A stretch of 5,532 bases of DNA from Clostridia bacterium (GTDB lineage: Bacteria > Bacillota > Clostridia > Christensenellales > Pumilibacteraceae), in assembly GCA_900767465.1 (NCBI GenBank), contig CAAGAW010000036.1:1-5532 (forward strand), in the 5' to 3' direction. Both the position numbers and the translations under genes were made by a program. Below, piece after piece: positions 4,877-5,532 of this stretch (position 1 is its first letter; every line of letters starts with the position of its first letter). The notes beneath the pieces are model-generated. The model did no database searches and was not told where the DNA came from. It was given only the letters and a program-made list of their open reading frames with translations.

Positions 4877-4894
4877 CTGTCTCGCGAGGGACGG
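4877..4894 (+). other. 5' hairpin of the pre-rRNA leader
   Basis: CTGTCTC/GGGACGG forms 7 bp (two G-T wobbles) capped by the GNRA tetraloop GCGA, right at the predicted 5' end of the rRNA transcript. It could protect the transcript end or contribute to antitermination or processing; this is inference. The rest of the leader to about 5055 is A-rich and lacks any gene. The partner of the RNase III processing stem would lie beyond the window. Confidence 0.4.
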
Positions 4895-5055
4895 TACTGA
4901 ACGTTGACAAGAGAATAGAAAAAGCAAAACAAAAAAAGCGAATTTGAAACACAAAGTCAATTTACGGAATTAAATTAGTCAGTGTACTAAGTTAGAATCG
5001 GGATTGAGTTTTGGGAAGTATGTAAGAGCGTCCGAGAGGGTGCTGTTATATAACC

Positions 5056-5532
<477 letters not shown>

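Noticed and set aside
4904..4932. Second TTGACA in the rRNA leader as a tandem promoter
   Set aside because: No -10 hexamer occurs at 16-18 bp; the sequence there is AAACAA.
4760..4960. 66-aa minus-strand hydrophobic ORF over the rRNA promoter
   Set aside because: It is the complement of the A-rich UP tract and leader, with no ribosome-binding site.

Overview
This window looks like a chromosomal segment of a low-to-mid G+C member of the Clostridia (Bacillota). Three things point there. The partial 16S rRNA has a Clostridia-like V3 region and a very short helix 6. The Shine-Dalgarno and sigma-A promoter signals are strong. The gene pairings are Firmicutes-like: rdgB followed by a YsnB/YfcE-type phosphoesterase, and an Rrf2 regulator directly behind cysK. 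I lean towards an uncultured Christensenellales-like lineage from the feel of the 16S, but I could not run a search. No mobile element, CRISPR array or phage gene is visible.

Layout. Positions 39-664 hold a compact six-tRNA operon on the minus strand, in transcription order Gly(UCC)-Arg(UCU)-His(GUG)-Gln(UUG)-Gln(CUG)-Lys(UUU). It has its own TTGACT-17-TATTAT promoter and ends in two tandem intrinsic terminators. Upstream of it, also on minus, is a two-gene housekeeping operon: rdgB (nucleotide-pool sanitation) and a small YfcE/YsnB-like metallophosphoesterase. Divergent from rdgB is a PfkB-family sugar kinase closest to 2-keto-3-deoxygluconate kinase (1845-2828). The two transcripts start from back-to-back promoters in a 101-bp spacer. 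The kinase ends at a bidirectional terminator shared with a convergent minus-strand operon, cysK -> rrf2 -> small two-helix membrane protein (4533 to 2886). The last gene's natural start overlaps the rrf2 stop but is thrown out of frame by one extra base.

The 4534-5055 interval holds two outward-facing promoters. A perfect-consensus TTGACA-17-TATAAT promoter drives cysK through a leader of about 195 nt that contains a 28-codon small ORF with one Cys codon. An A/T-rich UP-like tract followed by TTGACA-17-TATTAT with an extended -10 drives the rRNA operon on plus. The first ~477 nt of 16S rRNA run off the window end.

How it works together. Most of the window is translation machinery and metabolic housekeeping. 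The part most likely to repay study is the cysK-rrf2 unit. In Bacillus and Staphylococcus, the Rrf2 protein CymR and CysK form a regulatory complex that controls cysteine metabolism. Here the two genes are co-transcribed, the regulator carries an extra four-cysteine cluster, and the leader has a candidate regulatory small ORF.
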